Source: Agarophyton chilense
Taxonomy: Eukaryota > Rhodophyta > Florideophyceae > Gracilariales > Gracilariaceae
Length of the DNA: 64,000 bases
Direction of reading: 5' to 3'
Assembly (NCBI GenBank): GCA_030374765.1
Contig: JARGXX010000023.1
Location: 52,466-116,465 of the forward strand
Shown: positions 20,361 to 31,507 of the stretch, one piece after another
How the letters are laid out: every line of letters starts with the position of its first letter
Position numbering within the stretch: position 1 is the stretch's first letter
The notes under the pieces: generated by a model
What the model saw: the letters and a program-made list of their open reading frames with translations, nothing else
Told to the model about the DNA's origin: nothing
Database searches by the model: none
Translations under genes and position numbers: made by a program

Positions 20361-22894
20361 GAGGGTACCGTAACTCAACCATTCCACCGCATAATACTCC
20401 ATCGCGGCTCACCAAGACGTCCAAGAGGAGCAAAATGCAAAAAATATTGTTCATGATAAAGATCTAAGTGAACTACAACTGTTGCCCAACCCCCAGTGTT
20501 CAATCTCACCAGTCTGCATCATTTGCGTCAATAGGACCAAGGCAACTGTTCGAAAATGAATCTCTTGAAGGGAGATCCTGGTTCACAAAACAGCTCCAGA
20601 ACGAGTTTTCAGTTTGCCACTATTAAAAAGATCAAATCCGGCGCATCTTTTCTGGTCTTCCGTAGCTAGATCACATACATTACAGTATTTTTGCACACTT
20701 AACGACTGTTTTATATACTAATATAGTATTTAACCATTCAGTCAATTGTTTTTGTATCATTATGTTCCATCATTTTCATTCTTTAACATTGAAGAGATTT
20801 GATAAACCTGATTGCTTTTCGAATAGATGATACAAAGCATGTACTGCTTCATCTTATTCGAGGGTCTTCAGATCTGAGTAGATCGCATGTTTTTCTGTTT
20901 GTAGTTCAGGCTGCCCTTCATAGGCAGCCAAAAATACCCTCCAGCTTCAAATCACTTGTAAGAGCCTTTTCAGAATTTGTATCTAGTTCCTATAGTTTTG
21001 GTTACAAACTCTCTAAGTACCTGCGCCACTATTCCGATACAGTCCCTAAATGTTCCTGTACCCGTTCTTGTCCGATTTGTAATGATCAATTTTCCAAGAA
21101 TTCAAAGTCAAAGCACGAAGAAAATCAAATCAAAATAACCAAACTTCGACGCAAAGGCTTACGTTTTGACTTAATCTGACGCCAATAGTCTATTGAGACT
21201 TGCATACCAGCTAATGGACAGACGTAAAATTTACCTGTTCATCGCAGACTACGCCCTCGGGTGTGCGGTATAAAGATTGCGTTCCCTTCGTACTGAATTT
21301 GTTTCCGGTAGTCGCAGGGTACCTTATCGGACGTTCACTGTACGGTTCTCCGTTACAAACAGTCACCAAAGTCTCCTACGTGTTTCTCTACTCGCCATTC
21401 TACAGTCGTAAGTACACACAACCAGTTTCTCTCAAAAGACATAAGGTATTGCAACTTTCTAAAAAACTCTCTGCGCTTTCTGAAGCATTCCATCCTACAA
21501 AGAGTTTCAAATGCGTACTACTCAGATTTGTAGTAACCCATGTTGAATCACAGTCATGTGCAATCGCAGGACCACAGTGCGGTTCACTCCAAAAAAGCGA
21601 AGCTTATAATGTTTTTTTATCTAATAAATATGCAACACACATTGACTCCAATTTGATCTCTGCTGTGTACGGAGTTGTCGGTCGATTCAGAGCATGGGCA
21701 TATTGATGGAAAGTGGAATAAATTGACGACATGCGCTATTTTTGGCCCTGGAAGTGTTGAAATTGAACAATATGGTGAAGTTTGAATTAAAGTTGAGTGA
21801 AAATGACAGTGTTTCGGATACTGCTCTCAAAGCTTGCATACATTGTGGTATGAGCGTGGTGAGCGTTTTAAGTAAAGATCAAAAGCAAATGTTGTAAAAG
21901 ATCAAGTATGGTTTTTTATGTTAGAAAGGCAATCAAGAACGACGATCGGTGTATTGATCTGGCACAAACGTGGTTATCAAGTGCCCGGAGTCTCTAAGTG
22001 AGATGTTAGACGGTTCACACTGGGATGAAGTCGTTCACGCACTGGGAGTCGTTTGAACACATTCAAACAAAAGAAAACCAGTGTGGGTTGGGTGCATATC
22101 GAAACGACGCCAGTGTCAGCTGCGCAGCCGGTACCTTCTTTTTGAGCTACCCAGAAAGAACAGTGGCAGACGCCGTAGGCTTGGTGTCGGTGCAATCATT
22201 GTCTCGATCGATTCACTGGCACACTGATAAAGCCTATCACAGCGCGTCAAAGTTGCGCATTTTGACGTCACCAAATCGCGTTGAAAGATAAATGGTACAG
22301 TAGTCACGACTGATCGTATGCAACGGTGCTACTTTCATCACAATGTCATAAGACGGTTGTTTTACAATGGCACGCAGACGCAGTGCTAACTATCGTGCTG
22401 CCCCTGCCGATGATAGAAGCTCCTGCGTTTGAAATTGTCGGTGAGGTTTTCAATTCCGATACACGATGCACGAGAGCATTCTTAATTTAACTTCATCGTT
22501 GGTGCTCAGTACAGCTGCAAAAGCGGCAAAGTAAAAATACCCACTCAGGTTGCTGGGCATACTGTAGAGCGTTTGTACTGAATGCATTCAATTCAGACCT
22601 CCCACGAGAATGTGCATATCCGGGTGCATCTGTTCATATGAGTAACATCGAAGCTGAGTTTTGTGATTTCAAATCATGAAAAACAGCAATCCTTCAGGAG
22701 ATAGTTCGGGGACACGCGAACGCGTAAGTCAACACTTCAGCTTTTGGGGTAAGCTGCGGCGCTAAGCTGAATTGAGACACTTTATTGGACGATTCATGCG
22801 TGACCCAAACGTATGAGCAGAATCAAGTAGCTCGTACTGTATGATACTACCTTGCAAGTTATCCGATTCAGTTTCATCATGTTGTTGCCTGGTG
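20361..22894 (+). repeat. tandem duplication unit 1 (2534 bp)
   Basis: Followed head-to-tail by the same sequence at 22895-25428. Corresponding frames translate identically in the two units. The hexamer GAGGGT occurs at 20361, 22895 and 25429, exactly at the borders. The unit is AT-rich with many stops. Short pieces such as 20799-21179 and 21263-21706 (126 and 147 codons) match no family I recognise; they may be relics of a decayed gene. Confidence 0.9.
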
Positions 22895-25428
22895 GAGGGT
22901 ACCGTAACTCAACCATTCCACCGCATAATACTCCATCGCGGCTCACCAAGACGTCCAAGAGGAGCAAAATGCAAAAAATATTGTTCATGATAAAGATCTA
23001 AGTGAACTACAACTGTTGCCCAACCCCCAGTGTTCAATCTCACCAGTCTGCATCATTTGCGTCAATAGGACCAAGGCAACTGTTCGAAAATGAATCTCTT
23101 GAAGGGAGATCCTGGTTCACAAAACAGCTCCAGAACGAGTTTTCAGTTTGCCACTATTAAAAAGATCAAATCCGGCGCATCTTTTCTGGTCTTCCGTAGC
23201 TAGATCACATACATTACAGTATTTTTGCACACTTAACGACTGTTTTATATACTAATATAGTATTTAACCATTCAGTCAATTGTTTTTGTATCATTATGTT
23301 CCATCATTTTCATTCTTTAACATTGAAGAGATTTGATAAACCTGATTGCTTTTCGAATAGATGATACAAAGCATGTACTGCTTCATCTTATTCGAGGGTC
23401 TTCAGATCTGAGTAGATCGCATGTTTTTCTGTTTGTAGTTCAGGCTGCCCTTCATAGGCAGCCAAAAATACCCTCCAGCTTCAAATCACTTGTAAGAGCC
23501 TTTTCAGAATTTGTATCTAGTTCCTATAGTTTTGGTTACAAACTCTCTAAGTACCTGCGCCACTATTCCGATACAGTCCCTAAATGTTCCTGTACCCGTT
23601 CTTGTCCGATTTGTAATGATCAATTTTCCAAGAATTCAAAGTCAAAGCACGAAGAAAATCAAATCAAAATAACCAAACTTCGACGCAAAGGCTTACGTTT
23701 TGACTTAATCTGACGCCAATAGTCTATTGAGACTTGCATACCAGCTAATGGACAGACGTAAAATTTACCTGTTCATCGCAGACTACGCCCTCGGGTGTGC
23801 GGTATAAAGATTGCGTTCCCTTCGTACTGAATTTGTTTCCGGTAGTCGCAGGGTACCTTATCGGACGTTCACTGTACGGTTCTCCGTTACAAACAGTCAC
23901 CAAAGTCTCCTACGTGTTTCTCTACTCGCCATTCTACAGTCGTAAGTACACACAACCAGTTTCTCTCAAAAGACATAAGGTATTGCAACTTTCTAAAAAA
24001 CTCTCTGCGCTTTCTGAAGCATTCCATCCTACAAAGAGTTTCAAATGCGTACTACTCAGATTTGTAGTAACCCATGTTGAATCACAGTCATGTGCAATCG
24101 CAGGACCACAGTGCGGTTCACTCCAAAAAAGCGAAGCTTATAATGTTTTTTTATCTAATAAATATGCAACACACATTGACTCCAATTTGATCTCTGCTGT
24201 GTACGGAGTTGTCGGTCGATTCAGAGCATGGGCATATTGATGGAAAGTGGAATAAATTGACGACATGCGCTATTTTTGGCCCTGGAAGTGTTGAAATTGA
24301 ACAATATGGTGAAGTTTGAATTAAAGTTGAGTGAAAATGACAGTGTTTCGGATACTGCTCTCAAAGCTTGCATACATTGTGGTATGAGCGTGGTGAGCGT
24401 TTTAAGTAAAGATCAAAAGCAAATGTTGTAAAAGATCAAGTATGGTTTTTTATGTTAGAAAGGCAATCAAGAACGACGATCGGTGTATTGATCTGGCACA
24501 AACGTGGTTATCAAGTGCCCGGAGTCTCTAAGTGAGATGTTAGACGGTTCACACTGGGATGAAGTCGTTCACGCACTGGGAGTCGTTTGAACACATTCAA
24601 ACAAAAGAAAACCAGTGTGGGTTGGGTGCATATCGAAACGACGCCAGTGTCAGCTGCGCAGCCGGTACCTTCTTTTTGAGCTACCCAGAAAGAACAGTGG
24701 CAGACGCCGTAGGCTTGGTGTCGGTGCAATCATTGTCTCGATCGATTCACTGGCACACTGATAAAGCCTATCACAGCGCGTCAAAGTTGCGCATTTTGAC
24801 GTCACCAAATCGCGTTGAAAGATAAATGGTACAGTAGTCACGACTGATCGTATGCAACGGTGCTACTTTCATCACAATGTCATAAGACGGTTGTTTTACA
24901 ATGGCACGCAGACGCAGTGCTAACTATCGTGCTGCCCCTGCCGATGATAGAAGCTCCTGCGTTTGAAATTGTCGGTGAGGTTTTCAATTCCGATACACGA
25001 TGCACGAGAGCATTCTTAATTTAACTTCATCGTTGGTGCTCAGTACAGCTGCAAAAGCGGCAAAGTAAAAATACCCACTCAGGTTGCTGGGCATACTGTA
25101 GAGCGTTTGTACTGAATGCATTCAATTCAGACCTCCCACGAGAATGTGCATATCCGGGTGCATCTGTTCATATGAGTAACATCGAAGCTGAGTTTTGTGA
25201 TTTCAAATCATGAAAAACAGCAATCCTTCAGGAGATAGTTCGGGGACACGCGAACGCGTAAGTCAACACTTCAGCTTTTGGGGTAAGCTGCGGCGCTAAG
25301 CTGAATTGAGACACTTTATTGGACGATTCATGCGTGACCCAAACGTATGAGCAGAATCAAGTAGCTCGTACTGTATGATACTACCTTGCAAGTTATCCGA
25401 TTCAGTTTCATCATGTTGTTGCCTGGTG
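22895..25428 (+). repeat. tandem duplication unit 2 (2534 bp)
   Basis: Direct copy of 20361-22894, no difference found in the parts I compared. The right border runs GGTGGAGGGT into unrelated TTGAAATAAC. Identity means either a very recent event or an assembly artefact. Confidence 0.9.
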
Positions 25429-25434
25429 GAGGGT

Positions 25435-25779
25435 TTGAAATAACACAGTAGTTGATTGGGTGGCAGTCGACAATCAACGTTGAGTTATGACGTTTGGTTG
25501 GTTCCAAATGCACTTGAAACTGGCATGGGCTTTGGCTGCGCTGACAGTGATGAAGGCGTGTGTAAGAACACTATCACGCAACATGGTAGAGAAACGATTG
25601 CAGCTCCAAAACGCTTTTTTTCGTTGTATCACAGCGTTCTATTTCGGAAACGACGTGCACGAGTGAATGGCGACTATCTACCTTTTCACGACAGTCCAAA
25701 GCACAATGTCGAAAAACCTGTACGACCGTTTACAAATCTGCATCAAAAGGGAAAGTGACACACACAAATTTTGAGCGTT
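25435..25779. other. intergenic, nothing recognised
   Basis: A 100-codon frame (25456-25758 +) has no recognisable domain and biased composition. No RNA gene or repeat found. Confidence 0.4.
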
Positions 25780-26550
25780 CTATGTGTCGAAGTCATACCG
25801 TCTGGGCGAATTTGCGACGCGGACAATAATAACGGTTTCGAATGATTCGCCGTCCAGCAACAAGTCGGCGGCCTCGACAATGACCAAAGCAGACCCAGTG
25901 CGACCGGGATGAAGCCTAATGATCAAGCTATCCTCCCTGAAGCGCACATCCTTCTCGCTCAACACAGAGTGGTGTTCGCCGCGCGCCAGGACGTACAGCG
26001 TGGGATGTAGTTTGACGCCTTCTGGCGCGTAAGCCACGTACTTTAGTCTCACCGATTGGCGCTCGAACTCGGGAGCAATCAGGTTCAGTCCGTTTCCATA
26101 ATCGCCCGAAACAAGCGCGGTTGAATCGAGGTTGTCTTCGTAAAACGCCATGCCGTACACGGAATGATTGCGGGATACGGAATATACGTCGTTTCGAGCG
26201 CCACTTGTGCGGTGTGTTGCGACGGAGATGATGTACTGCATCTCGCCAGGCAGGGCATCGAAAAACAGCGTGGCCGAGATGTTGAACAAAGATTCCGAAA
26301 TACGTTGTACCTCGAGTTCGTGCGATGATAAGATATCGGTGTGCAAGGTGTGCAACGAGGCGTTGAGAATTGTATCAGCCGTATCCAGTTCGAACAGAAA
26401 GTGTTGCCTGGCCTCTGCGGCGCCATACTGCAAAAGAGAGCGACTTGCGCCGCGATGGTGCACAAAACGGGCGGTGGCAGCAGCAGATCGTAGGCAGAGA
26501 AGCGTGCAAAGCGCTAAGCACAGGGCGTTAATAGCGACGAGACGAGGCAT
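25780..26550 (-). CDS. hypothetical secreted protein
   Basis: 256 residues from the ATG at 26548-26550 (the codon before it is GTG). The N-terminus, MPRLVAINALCLALCTLLCL, followed by RSAAATA, is a signal peptide with a plausible cleavage after the Ala run, so the product probably enters the secretory pathway. The mature part has possible N-glycosylation sites (NAS, NIS, NHS), two Arg-rich stretches and beta-strand-like alternation, and no further membrane segment. I recognise no family. Single exon. Its upstream region, shared with the oxidoreductase gene 1.8 kb away, holds the CGCATATGCG palindrome. Confidence 0.7.
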   Translation of the reverse strand: MPRLVAINALCLALCTLLCLRSAAATARFVHHRGASRSLLQYGAAEARQHFLFELDTADTILNASLHTLHTDILSSHELEVQRISESLFNISATLFFDALPGEMQYIISVATHRTSGARNDVYSVSRNHSVYGMAFYEDNLDSTALVSGDYGNGLNLIAPEFERQSVRLKYVAYAPEGVKLHPTLYVLARGEHHSVLSEKDVRFREDSLIIRLHPGRTGSALVIVEAADLLLDGESFETVIIVRVANSPRRYDFDT

Positions 26551-28205
26551 CACAGCGCTTCAGAAGCTCAACTCGGATGCGATGCGGAGTCGAAACGGAT
26601 GATGCCGAACGTGCGAACGGAACGATGGGTTTGCGGATGCGCGAAATCTAGTATGCTCATCTGGGTACGACACGCCTTTGTGCACTTTTGGCGTGGGCGA
26701 GATGAGCTTTGTGAAGAAAATTCAAGTGCGCCGTATACGCTCTCTTTCAGATTGGAAAGCTTGACTGCTGTAAACGACGCGCGCGCAGCGAGCAGCACGC
26801 GTACGAACGTGGCGAAGAACGCAATTCAATTCAATTAGTCGCAACACGTCAAGTCTCTCAGACACGAGGCTTGTTGCGGCGGCGCATATGCGTCGCGGGT
26901 GGCGCGCGTGATTGGCCGGCCATGGGCGAGAGAGGAAGGCGACTGATCTCGCGAGTAGCGCCGAATTGTTGCACGTCGCTACTGTAGTGTTGATCGCATT
27001 TGGATCTCAAACATGGGTTTTTGTTATTTCAAAAACGTGGTGCTTGAAAAACAGTTCCAAAGGTGGCGTTTGGCACAAGTTAAGATTAGCGACACTAAAC
27101 TGGGTTTACTCAATGTTTTGGTTGTCGATTTACTTTTCGCAGTCATCCAGTCTGAGCTCAATGTCAAATGGTGAAGCGCTTGACGTGACGAATCGTCTAG
27201 AAAGCTATCAAAAGCAGCATTGTTGTTTTGTTGCTCATCCTAGCGCAAGCATGATTCCGAAACCGAGGGGCTGCTGCTTTTCGCGATTCTCAAACGAGTT
27301 GTCAAAAAAGAAGCATATAACTCTGCAATGGTTTTCCTTTGGCTGAATTGTTCCTGTGAACGAACGCGAGAGACTTTTTGTGTTGACGTTAGACATGACT
27401 ATTTTTTTTCATGCCGTTTTTCAAATGGACAACTTCCACAACCTAAAATGTCATAAAAGAGCACGTACAGTATACAGCTCTTTGGAACAGATTCCAACCA
27501 GTTGCTCAAAGTGGTTAGGATGTCAGTCACTGAGGTTGTCGTTGTCTCACCGCATTTCTTCAACTCCTTCCCACTGCAAGGACACCCTTCGTTCTCGTCG
27601 CTTGTACTGACCCCCCCGATTTGGCTTGCATGTGCAGGACGGGGTGGGAAGCGGAGAACTGACGATGGCTATAAACTTTTCCGAACACTGCTGATATATG
27701 GCTTCAAAACTTTGCCGCATTGGCAAAAACATCAATCAACAGCAGTGTCCACGTCGCCATTTTGGGCAGCGTCCTGTCAACGTCCACACGTGTACACGAC
27801 TAGCTACTTTTTTTCGTTCAGCGGCCTCTACGCGTGCTTCTCTGGAGCAGAGAGGCGCACTTGCCGCAACTGCTGACCCCCTCGTAGGGGTTGTTAGTTA
27901 AGGGGGAGTTTCAATCATTTCTACGCGGGGTCATTCTGCGGGTAATGGCTGTGATTGGTAGTCTTTCTAACATTGCAAAGACTAACGAAGACGCGATTGA
28001 GCAAGGACCGATGAGAAATCACACTCGCCCCTGTAGCCTGGCGATGGTGGTGCTGTTGTCCACGTCGCGTGTCCGCGATTTTAAATTTAAATTAAAAGCT
28101 CATATCCCACTTTCGGCCCTGGGCCAGCAGTGCAGTTTACATGCGCTGTGGCTTGCGGAGCGGGCTCCCGAGGTCAAGTTGGTGTAACTTTCCTGCACCT
28201 GCATC
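26551..28205. other. intergenic region between divergent genes
   Basis: No convincing gene. Frames at 26912-27346 and 27502-27876 (144 and 124 codons) look non-coding. The first 350 bp are GC-rich and hold repeated CAATTCAATTCAATT and the 12-bp palindrome listed separately. Inverted CCAAT boxes (GATTGG) occur at about 26910 and 27953. Confidence 0.5.
26882..26893. promoter_or_regulatory. GCGCATATGCGT palindrome upstream of the secreted-protein gene
   Basis: The same 12-mer (or its reverse complement) is in the U3 of Copia B (48445-48456), C (54478-54489 and 60365-60376) and D (53845-53856). In each case TGATTGG follows within about 15-50 bp. Its position 330 bp upstream of a host ATG suggests a transcription-factor site; this is inference. 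Confidence 0.45.
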
Positions 28206-28247
28206 ATGTAGATGCGGTCATGTAGATGCGGTCATGTAGATGCGGTC
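28206..28247 (+). repeat. three 14-bp repeats with AUG-stop elements
   Basis: ATGTAGATGCGGTC repeated three times without spacer. Each unit has ATG-TAG (start followed at once by stop) and then ATG-CGG. As 14 is not a multiple of three, the second ATG of the three units falls in three frames; only the one at 28226 is in frame with the oxidoreductase. Confidence 0.85.
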
Positions 28248-28339
28248 GTCCCCGAAAAACTCAATCTCTCCCCCTTCGTCCCCCGAATCGCCGCTGCTCC
28301 TCGCCTCCCAGAACCCCCCTTTCTTCCCATCTTCGCCAC

Positions 28340-29908
28340 ATGGAAAACGCCTGGAAACCCTACGAAGATTCCCGCTTACCGTTCGACAGATTTCGATACA
28401 TTCTCTTTCATCCTTTTCTCCTCAAGCGGTTTTTTTTCCTGCCATCCCTCAACCTCGTCGGCCTAACAATCATTGAAATAATTGTCGCCTTGGCTCTGGT
28501 GGCCGGTACAGTTGTGCTGGGATATCTCTCCAAGGATGTAGACGCCGAACAATCTGGAAATATCGCTCAAGTGTACTGGGTTCCCTTGTTCATTCTAATC
28601 CTCTACCGCTCTCCTGTCGCCGTCGTGTTTGGCATTTCGTTTGAGAGATCCATGTTCTGGCATGCCTTCTTCGCAGTTCTTGCACTTGGATACGGCGTGT
28701 GGCACGGTGTTAGCTGCATGTACTGGGCGCCCCTCGATGACGATGGTGATAGTGGTCAACCAGTTCGCGGCTTTGAGGCCTTCGTCAGAGGTGAGCACAA
28801 ATCTGAGTTTCTTTCGGGTGGTATCATTATCATCATTATGGCCGTCATCATCATCACATCCATTCACCCTATTCGCCGATTCGTGCGGCGTATATGGTTG
28901 TGGAGCCACCACATCCTAGCCATCGCAGCCATTGTTTTCTGCGCCTTGCATGGAGCAGGTGCCGCTGTTGCTGCATTTGCATTCTACATCGCCGATCGCC
29001 TGTTTGGATATGTGTTCCAAGCATATTGGCAGCATGTTCGAGTTGGTTCCGAAACCAGCGCCGCTCTGCTCCCGTCCGGATTCGTGAGGCTATCGATGCC
29101 AAGGACCTTTTCTTTCACTCCGGGCCAATATATTTGCATCAACATTCCTTCTATTTCTCTCTTTGAGTACCATACTTTTTCCATTGCTACGTGTCCTACA
29201 GATGGAAAGATTTGTCTTCTGATCAAATCAGAAGGGCATTGGACAAAAAAGCTTTGCAACAGAATCGAAAAACTTTCCTCACTCAGTAATGAGGAAGTTC
29301 CAATACGCGCTTTTCTTCATGGCCCAATTGGCAGTGTCGCCCTGGACTGGCAGTCTACATCAAAATATCAAACGTTTGTGTTAGTTGCTGGCGGTGTTGG
29401 GATTACACCGCTGGTATCATTCTACCGACACGTGCTGACACAAACGTTGAGGGGGAGACCTGTCCGAAAAGTCCTGCTCGTATGGGCTGTGCGGACTCGC
29501 ACTCTTGTTGATGACGTTATTTCCACTCAGCGTCATGCGCTCGGTGACGGTCAAATTCAATGGCGGGACTACAATTCAGATTGGGAGGACCCTCGAGGCA
29601 TATCGAACCATGACTTCCAAGCACAGATCCATATCACTCGGGCGAGTGACAGTCAGGATGCGGTCGCTAACAACGGGGCGTACTCTTCTGCTGATGTGGA
29701 GAATATTTTTGTAAAAGTGCAATGGAAAAGCGGGCGGCCAAACCTGAAGCACATTTTTTCGGATATTCGTGAGACCATGATGGAGAAGGGGCGAGTTGGT
29801 GTGCTGGGCTGCGGCCCCAGTGCACTTATTCGAGAAGTCGTCAGAGCGTCCAGACACGCTTCCACGCATGGCACCAGCTTTGACGTACACCTTGAGCATT
29901 TCTACTGA
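28340..29908 (+). CDS. ferric reductase/NADPH oxidase family protein
   Basis: 522 residues from ATG 28340; an in-frame ATG at 28226, inside the 14-bp repeats, would add 38 residues. A membrane flavocytochrome that moves electrons from NAD(P)H through FAD and two hemes across the membrane to ferric ions or oxygen. About six hydrophobic segments lie in residues 38-222. The heme ligands are two His pairs 13 residues apart (H108/H122 and H190/H204). The FAD motif is HTFSI (278-282). NAD(P)H-binding motifs are AGGVGITP (about 350-357) and CGPSAL (from 491). No EF hand or Dual-oxidase extension is present. The C-terminus, LEHFY, is near the usual ENF-type end. Sequence alone does not separate iron reduction from superoxide production. 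Intronless. Confidence 0.92.
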   Translation: MENAWKPYEDSRLPFDRFRYILFHPFLLKRFFFLPSLNLVGLTIIEIIVALALVAGTVVLGYLSKDVDAEQSGNIAQVYWVPLFILILYRSPVAVVFGISFERSMFWHAFFAVLALGYGVWHGVSCMYWAPLDDDGDSGQPVRGFEAFVRGEHKSEFLSGGIIIIIMAVIIITSIHPIRRFVRRIWLWSHHILAIAAIVFCALHGAGAAVAAFAFYIADRLFGYVFQAYWQHVRVGSETSAALLPSGFVRLSMPRTFSFTPGQYICINIPSISLFEYHTFSIATCPTDGKICLLIKSEGHWTKKLCNRIEKLSSLSNEEVPIRAFLHGPIGSVALDWQSTSKYQTFVLVAGGVGITPLVSFYRHVLTQTLRGRPVRKVLLVWAVRTRTLVDDVISTQRHALGDGQIQWRDYNSDWEDPRGISNHDFQAQIHITRASDSQDAVANNGAYSSADVENIFVKVQWKSGRPNLKHIFSDIRETMMEKGRVGVLGCGPSALIREVVRASRHASTHGTSFDVHLEHFY

Positions 29909-31126
29909 ACTACTCAAATGTCACAGTCGAGAACCAGCTCGCACTGGACTCGTCATGAATATAGTCAAGTAGGTGTGGTAGTTGAAGCCCGCCTTTTCAA
30001 GACTGGAAGCCACATCTCTATGAAAATGCTCTCCTTGATTCGATTTTATATCCACTCCTGGAAATGAAGGAAGATGTCATATCCCAGGTCAAGCACAAAA
30101 ATCTACTTCTTTATAATTCAAAGCAAACGAAAGTGATTTCTGATTTCGAGCTTTGTGGAGAAAAAGAAAGAAAGATAACAGCACTGTCTAGAGCGATGAT
30201 TTTTTCTCTGCCGTTCGCACTCGGATCTTTGCCAAGTGCTTCATTGTCTGTCGCTCCCAAAATGGCCTTGTTTTAAAAGTTCAAGGAAAGCTACATCAAG
30301 ACGAAAACAAAAGTGAGAATGCATTTTCTATCCTCAAATGTACAGGGCGAGTTAGACCTTCTCCAGTCTACTGAGTCGCTTGTTTAATGCTTGACTTGTC
30401 CGGGTTCGAAGATTTCGCTGTGAAGACAAAGGTGGCGCACAAAACAATGTATATTTTCTGCATCAGATGTCCCCAGATTCGAGCGCAAGCCTGCGTGTGA
30501 GCTTGACGTTTGTGAGCGCAAATAGTATGATGAATGGTAGCCTACCGAAGTGGGTGGGTTACATCCACTACACTGGAATTGCCTATTTTGCGGTATTCTG
30601 TTCTACCATGGGGCTGTACGATAAAGGTAATTGTTTTTCACTTGGAGTTTAATAGAATGCTTGCAATATCGTTGTCATTGTGTATTTGCTAAAAACCAGC
30701 ACACTTAGCGCTAAAGGGTAGAAAGCCAAACGAAACCCAGCTATTGGTAGCCATAACTTTTCCGAATAGTATATTACGTTTGTTACGTCTAGCAAAGTGT
30801 CGAACCAAACTATATATATGCCCAAGATATGCGATAGACCTTGCAGCGGGTCACCATGCTGGCACAAATCGCATTTGCTCTGGGGAACAGAGGAGTTTTC
30901 GGGTTCGTGAAGTACTACACAGTACCTCGATTGTGCGGTAAGGAGCAAGCAAGAAGAAGACGAGTGCAAAACACTTGACTTGCTTTCCGCAGAAAAAACC
31001 GTTCCGGCATTTGGAGTGGTTCGTCTTTCTTTGTCGTGGGACACAGAGACAATATTGCACTCAAAGAGTAATACTTTTACAAATATCTATTTACTTAATC
31101 ACCAGTGTGTTTAAATACTGAACAAA
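29909..31126. other. intergenic; weak ABC-transporter-like fragment
   Basis: Mostly AT-rich without clear genes. A small frame at 30467-30652 (+) reads SANSMMNGSLPKWVGYIHYTG and loosely resembles the end of ABCG-type membrane domains, where a small loop precedes a W-x-x-Y motif. The match is weak and no ATP-binding part is near. A hydrophobic minus frame at 30649-31044 is not recognised. Confidence 0.3.
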
Positions 31127-31507
31127 TTAGACTGAAATTCGGGCGATACTCTCGATGAGGTGAATGAGAGGCGAGAACATGATGAGAATCTGTTCGTTGA
31201 TGCCTTTTCCGGAGATGATTTCGGTGATGAGGCCGATTACAAATCCGAGTTGTGCCAGCCTGCCGTTCACTTTTTCGGCGTAGGGAGTGAATCCTTGGGG
31301 CCCTCTGTACTCACTGTCGACCTTGGCGGCTCGATCTGCCTCGACGGTGCGGAACGGGGAGCTTGTCTCCGGTTTGGTCTCGGTCTCCAACCTCATGCGA
31401 GGAGTCGCAGAGAAGGGGCGCGGTTGGTTGGCCTCGACGGCTGGGCGGAAGGGCTTTGCGAGGAAGGATGGGGAGAAGGAGGAGACGAATGCGGACTGCG
31501 AGTTCAT
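31127..31507 (-). CDS. one-helix chlorophyll-binding-like protein (HLIP/OHP type)
   Basis: 126 residues from ATG 31505-31507; the open frame runs further up (to 31891), but the sequence from this Met starts a Ser/Arg-rich, acid-poor transit-peptide-like region (MNSQSAFVSSFSPSFLAKPF). Residues 76-100 carry the light-harvesting helix motif E78-x-x-N81-G-R-L-A-x-L-G-F, in which Glu and Asn ligate chlorophyll in this family, then a hydrophobic helix. A second hydrophobic stretch (107-121) ends the protein. Such proteins act in thylakoids in photoprotection and pigment handling during photosystem assembly. This is the best evidence for a photosynthetic host. Single exon. Confidence 0.88.
   Translation of the reverse strand: MNSQSAFVSSFSPSFLAKPFRPAVEANQPRPFSATPRMRLETETKPETSSPFRTVEADRAAKVDSEYRGPQGFTPYAEKVNGRLAQLGFVIGLITEIISGKGINEQILIMFSPLIHLIESIARISV

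Noticed and set aside
20799..21706. Two frames of 126 and 147 codons in the tandem unit, also in the second copy
   Set aside because: Identity between copies only reflects the recent duplication. No family resemblance, AT-rich composition and dense stops around.
26912..27876. Several plus-strand frames of 124-144 codons between the divergent genes
   Set aside because: Composition is not gene-like, frames overlap and none has a domain or clear start context.
30467..30652. ABC transporter gene
   Set aside because: Only about 30 residues loosely resemble the end of an ABCG membrane domain and no nucleotide-binding domain is near; kept as a note only.
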